Positions 61,515-64,000 of a DNA stretch of 64,000 bases are shown piece by piece. Source of the stretch: Nitrospira sp. (GTDB taxonomy: Bacteria; Nitrospirota; Nitrospiria; Nitrospirales; Nitrospiraceae). Below the pieces are notes generated by a model. The model worked only from the letters and a program-made list of their open reading frames with translations. It was not told the origin of the DNA and did no database searches. Numbering within the stretch: position 1 is the first letter of the stretch; the number at the start of each line of letters is the position of its first letter. The stretch is taken from NCBI GenBank assembly GCA_005116955.1, contig SWDI01000005.1:434962-498961 (forward strand), given 5' to 3'. Position numbers and translations under genes: made by a program.

Positions 61515-62777
61515 ATGATGAATCACGTCGGCGTGATCTGCCCGAATACTCCGGGACATGTGAATGCCATGCTGGCGCTGGCGGATGCGACCCGTGCCCG
61601 TGGGCACCGGATCACCTTTTTCCTGTTGGGCAAACCTCCCGCATCGATCGCGACAGTTGGGTTCGAGACCGTCTCTCTGGGTGGGACCGTCTTTCCGACT
61701 GATGAGTACCAGGCCGAGTTGCAGAAGCTCGGCTCGCTACAAGACCGGGCAGCGCTCAAGCACACACTTGCGATCGGAGCACGTGCCGCTAATGCCATTC
61801 TAGAAGTCGGGCCGACCGTAGTACGCACCGCTGGTGTAACAGCTCTGGTGGTCGATCAAGTCTCGTTTCCCGGTGGGACGGTCGCCGACCAGTTAGGGCT
61901 CCCCTTTGCAACGGTCTGTAATGCGCTTCTCTTGAACCCTGACCCCGCCGTCCCGCCCTACTTTACACACTGGTACCCTCGGGATGTTTGGTGGGCGAGG
62001 GTCCGCAACCGGATCGCCTGGATGGGGCTGAATCGACTGTATGCTCCCATCATGACACGCATTCAAGACCACCGTCGAAAGCTGGGTCTCTCGGTCCCAA
62101 CTGGCATCTCACACATCTGGTCCGACAAGCTACAAATCAGCCAACAACCTGAACTCTTCGAATTCCCTCGGCGTAAATTACCGAAACAGGTTCGGTTCGT
62201 TGGTCCTCTCCATCGATCATCTGACTCTCAGCCGGTTCCATTCCCCTGGGAGCGTCTTGATGGGAGACCACTGATCTACGCGTCGCTGGGAACGCTCCAG
62301 AACCGTATCGCGGGAATGTTTCGGGTGATTGCGGAAGCCTGTGAGGGACTTGACGCCCAATTGGTCATCTCGACTGGAAATGGAATGTCTCCAGAGGCGC
62401 TGGGCAAACTCCCCGGGGATCCGATCGTGGTCTCCTATGCCCCTCAGCTGGACCTACTCCGCCGATCTACCCTTGCGGTGACCCATGCTGGGCTCAACAC
62501 CGTACTCGAAGCGCTTAGTACCGGGGTTCCGCTGGTGGCGATCCCCGTGACGAATGACCAGCCAGGGATTGCTGCACGCATCGCCTGGATCGGGGCCGGT
62601 GAAGCCATTCCAAACAAGAACGTGACACTCCAGGCGCTGCGTGCCGCAGTGGTTCGTGTGCGGTCGGACCAGTCGTACCGTGCAGCAGCCGAACAGATCC
62701 GAGACGCTATCAAGACTGGTGGCGGGGCACCACGAGCCGCAGAGCTGATCGAGCACGCCTTGGGACTCAGGATCTGA
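61515..62777 (+). CDS. UGT-type (GT1) glycosyltransferase
   Basis: A 420-aa GT-B enzyme. The N-terminal acceptor half begins with NHVGVICPNTPGHVNAMLALADATRARGH; the C-terminal donor half has YASLGTLQNR, SYAPQLDLLRRS, VTHAGLNTVLEALSTGVPLVAIPVTNDQPGIAARI (the UGT signature with His-Ala-Gly and Asp-Gln). It resembles CrtX-like zeaxanthin glucosyltransferases and macrolide transferases; the acceptor is not known. AGGAG precedes two adjacent ATG codons (61515, 61518). Single gene. Confidence 0.88.
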   Translation: MMNHVGVICPNTPGHVNAMLALADATRARGHRITFFLLGKPPASIATVGFETVSLGGTVFPTDEYQAELQKLGSLQDRAALKHTLAIGARAANAILEVGPTVVRTAGVTALVVDQVSFPGGTVADQLGLPFATVCNALLLNPDPAVPPYFTHWYPRDVWWARVRNRIAWMGLNRLYAPIMTRIQDHRRKLGLSVPTGISHIWSDKLQISQQPELFEFPRRKLPKQVRFVGPLHRSSDSQPVPFPWERLDGRPLIYASLGTLQNRIAGMFRVIAEACEGLDAQLVISTGNGMSPEALGKLPGDPIVVSYAPQLDLLRRSTLAVTHAGLNTVLEALSTGVPLVAIPVTNDQPGIAARIAWIGAGEAIPNKNVTLQALRAAVVRVRSDQSYRAAAEQIRDAIKTGGGAPRAAELIEHALGLRI

Positions 62778-62982
62778 TGAAAATCTGGTGGTCATGATCG
62801 TGCGAATTACCCTGCTCAGCCGCTACGCAGCGACCGATCATCCAGTGCGAAGCCGTGGGCTGGACATAAACACCCCCTACCGCTTGTCCTGACCTCACGA
62901 ACCGGCTAGGATCCCTTCAGCATGCACACCATCTACTCGTTGAGTCGCGTGATCCTCCACGTCCAACTCTACCCTCACCCCC

Positions 62983-64000
62983 ATGAGTAACCAGCTCGCG
63001 CAATCCACTACCACCGGAATGGCGCTTGCGGCACTCGGCGTCGTGTATGGTGATATCGGAACCAGTCCGCTCTATGCGCTGCGAGAATGTTTCCATGCCT
63101 CACACGGCTTGACCGTGACACTTCCAACGATCATCGGCCTGCTCTCCCTCATTATCTGGGCCCTGCTGCTGGTCGTCACGGTGAAATACTTGATGTTCGT
63201 TATGCGAGCCGACAACCAAGGTGAAGGGGGCACGTTGTCGCTAATGGCCTTAGGACAGCGCCACCAGGAAGAATCGGCGTTCCCCTTGCGGATCGGCCCG
63301 GTCATCGCACTCGGCTTACTCGGCGCCTCGTTGGTCTACAGCGATGGAATCATCACACCGGCTATCTCGGTCTTGAGCGCGGTGGAAGGCATCGAGGTTG
63401 AAACCACCGCCTATAAACCATATACCCTGCCGATCGCTATCGCCGTGCTGCTTGCGTTCTTTGCAATCCAGTCACGTGGCACTGGGCGGCTCGGCGCATG
63501 GTTTGGTCCTGTCATGCTGCTTTGGTTCGTCACCCTCGCAGTTCTGGGAATCACGAGCGCTGTCCAGACCCCCGAGGTGTTTACCGCGTTCAACCCCCAC
63601 CATGCCGTCCAGTTTCTTCTGGACCATCCCACCCAGGGCTTTGCGGTGTTAGGAAGCGTGTTTCTCGTCCTGACAGGGGCCGAAGCCTTGTATGCCGACA
63701 TGGGGCACTTTGGGAAAGCGCCCATTCGTCTCGGTTGGTATGGTGTGGTCTTGCCGTCACTCGTGCTCCAATACCTAGGGCAAGGCGCGTTGTTGGCTCG
63801 GCAGCCGGATGCCGTGGTCAATCCGTTCTATCTGCTGGCGCCCGGATGGTTCCTGCTCCCGTTGGTCGCGCTCGCTACACTCGCGACCATCATCGCGTCG
63901 CAAGCGATGCTCAGTGGCGCTTTTTCCCTCACGAATCAGGCGATTCAGTTGGGCTATCTGCCACGCATGCACATTCGATACACCTCCGCATCGCAGATCG
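62983..64000 (+). CDS. kup: Kup-type potassium uptake transporter (partial, runs off the window)
   Basis: At least 339 aa, open to the window end. The N-terminus contains ALGVVYGDIGTSPLYALRECF, the Kup/HAK/KT hallmark, followed by DNQGEGGTLSLMAL and YSDGIITPAISVLSAVEG, with about eight transmembrane helices in the visible part. It imports K+ with protons. The ATG at 62983 has no strong ribosome binding site. The C-terminal cytoplasmic domain would lie beyond the window. Confidence 0.94.
   Translation, partial: MSNQLAQSTTTGMALAALGVVYGDIGTSPLYALRECFHASHGLTVTLPTIIGLLSLIIWALLLVVTVKYLMFVMRADNQGEGGTLSLMALGQRHQEESAFPLRIGPVIALGLLGASLVYSDGIITPAISVLSAVEGIEVETTAYKPYTLPIAIAVLLAFFAIQSRGTGRLGAWFGPVMLLWFVTLAVLGITSAVQTPEVFTAFNPHHAVQFLLDHPTQGFAVLGSVFLVLTGAEALYADMGHFGKAPIRLGWYGVVLPSLVLQYLGQGALLARQPDAVVNPFYLLAPGWFLLPLVALATLATIIASQAMLSGAFSLTNQAIQLGYLPRMHIRYTSASQI

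Overview
The window reads as chromosome of a complete ammonia-oxidising (comammox) Nitrospira, or a very close relative. The main evidence is a solitary amoC (ammonia monooxygenase subunit C, 56277-57086) with the full Asp-x3-His-x12-His metal-site spacing. Two proteins built from repeated protochlorophyllide-reductase-type domains without photosynthesis genes, and an archaeal-type phenylalanyl-tRNA synthetase, are consistent with this. The genus is inference from gene content; there is no rRNA in the window.

Layout. 1-16.8 kb (minus strand) is core genome: a PCP-domain repeat protein, HU/IHF, sppA, rpsA, plsC-like, cmk, aroA, tyrA, aroF, hisC-like, pheA (one aromatic amino acid/cmk/rpsA cluster), then ruvB, a small Cys-rich secreted protein, ruvA, yebC, a membrane protein, a zinc-ribbon/PCP protein and an Mrp ATPase. 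16.9-20.3 kb is accessory: two attC-like integron recombination sites (16910-17007 and 19716-19772), same orientation, each with an extrahelical base in the stem, enclose a two-gene Gabija-like defence pair (OLD-family ATPase/TOPRIM nuclease plus a compact UvrD-like helicase). A second possible cassette gene lies upstream. No integron integrase is present, so this looks like an integrase-less attC cluster (CALIN). 20.3-22.4 kb holds a membrane-anchored helix-hairpin-helix protein with a 453-bp internal duplication and an OmpA-domain protein. 22.5-30.1 kb is a sulfate assimilation operon under a cysteine-free Rrf2 regulator: rrf2, sulfite reductase fused to TusA, cysH, a TrpD-like gene, cysD, cysNC. 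30.3-41.3 kb is core: Fis-like regulator, HU, tRNA-Val, thrS, infC (predicted AUC start), rpmI, rplT, then convergent archaeal-type pheT/pheS, rpe, rsmB, fmt and initiator tRNA.

41.3-55.2 kb is an integrated element at the 3' end of tRNA-fMet, bounded by a repeat of the tRNA end (13 bp exact, 17 of 19 bp overall). It has a large serine recombinase, terminase large subunit, primase-polymerase/helicase and small regulators but no capsid, portal or tail genes, so it resembles a phage satellite or reduced prophage. It carries two plus-strand cargo genes, one membrane protein and one secreted M23-like protein. 55.2-64 kb returns to core/niche genes: a CheY-like receiver, solitary amoC with a strong terminator, ttcA, a low-Mr phosphatase, a metallopeptidase/ATP-grasp pair, a UGT-type glycosyltransferase and a kup potassium transporter that runs off the end.

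All calls rest on reading the sequence and family knowledge; no database search was possible.
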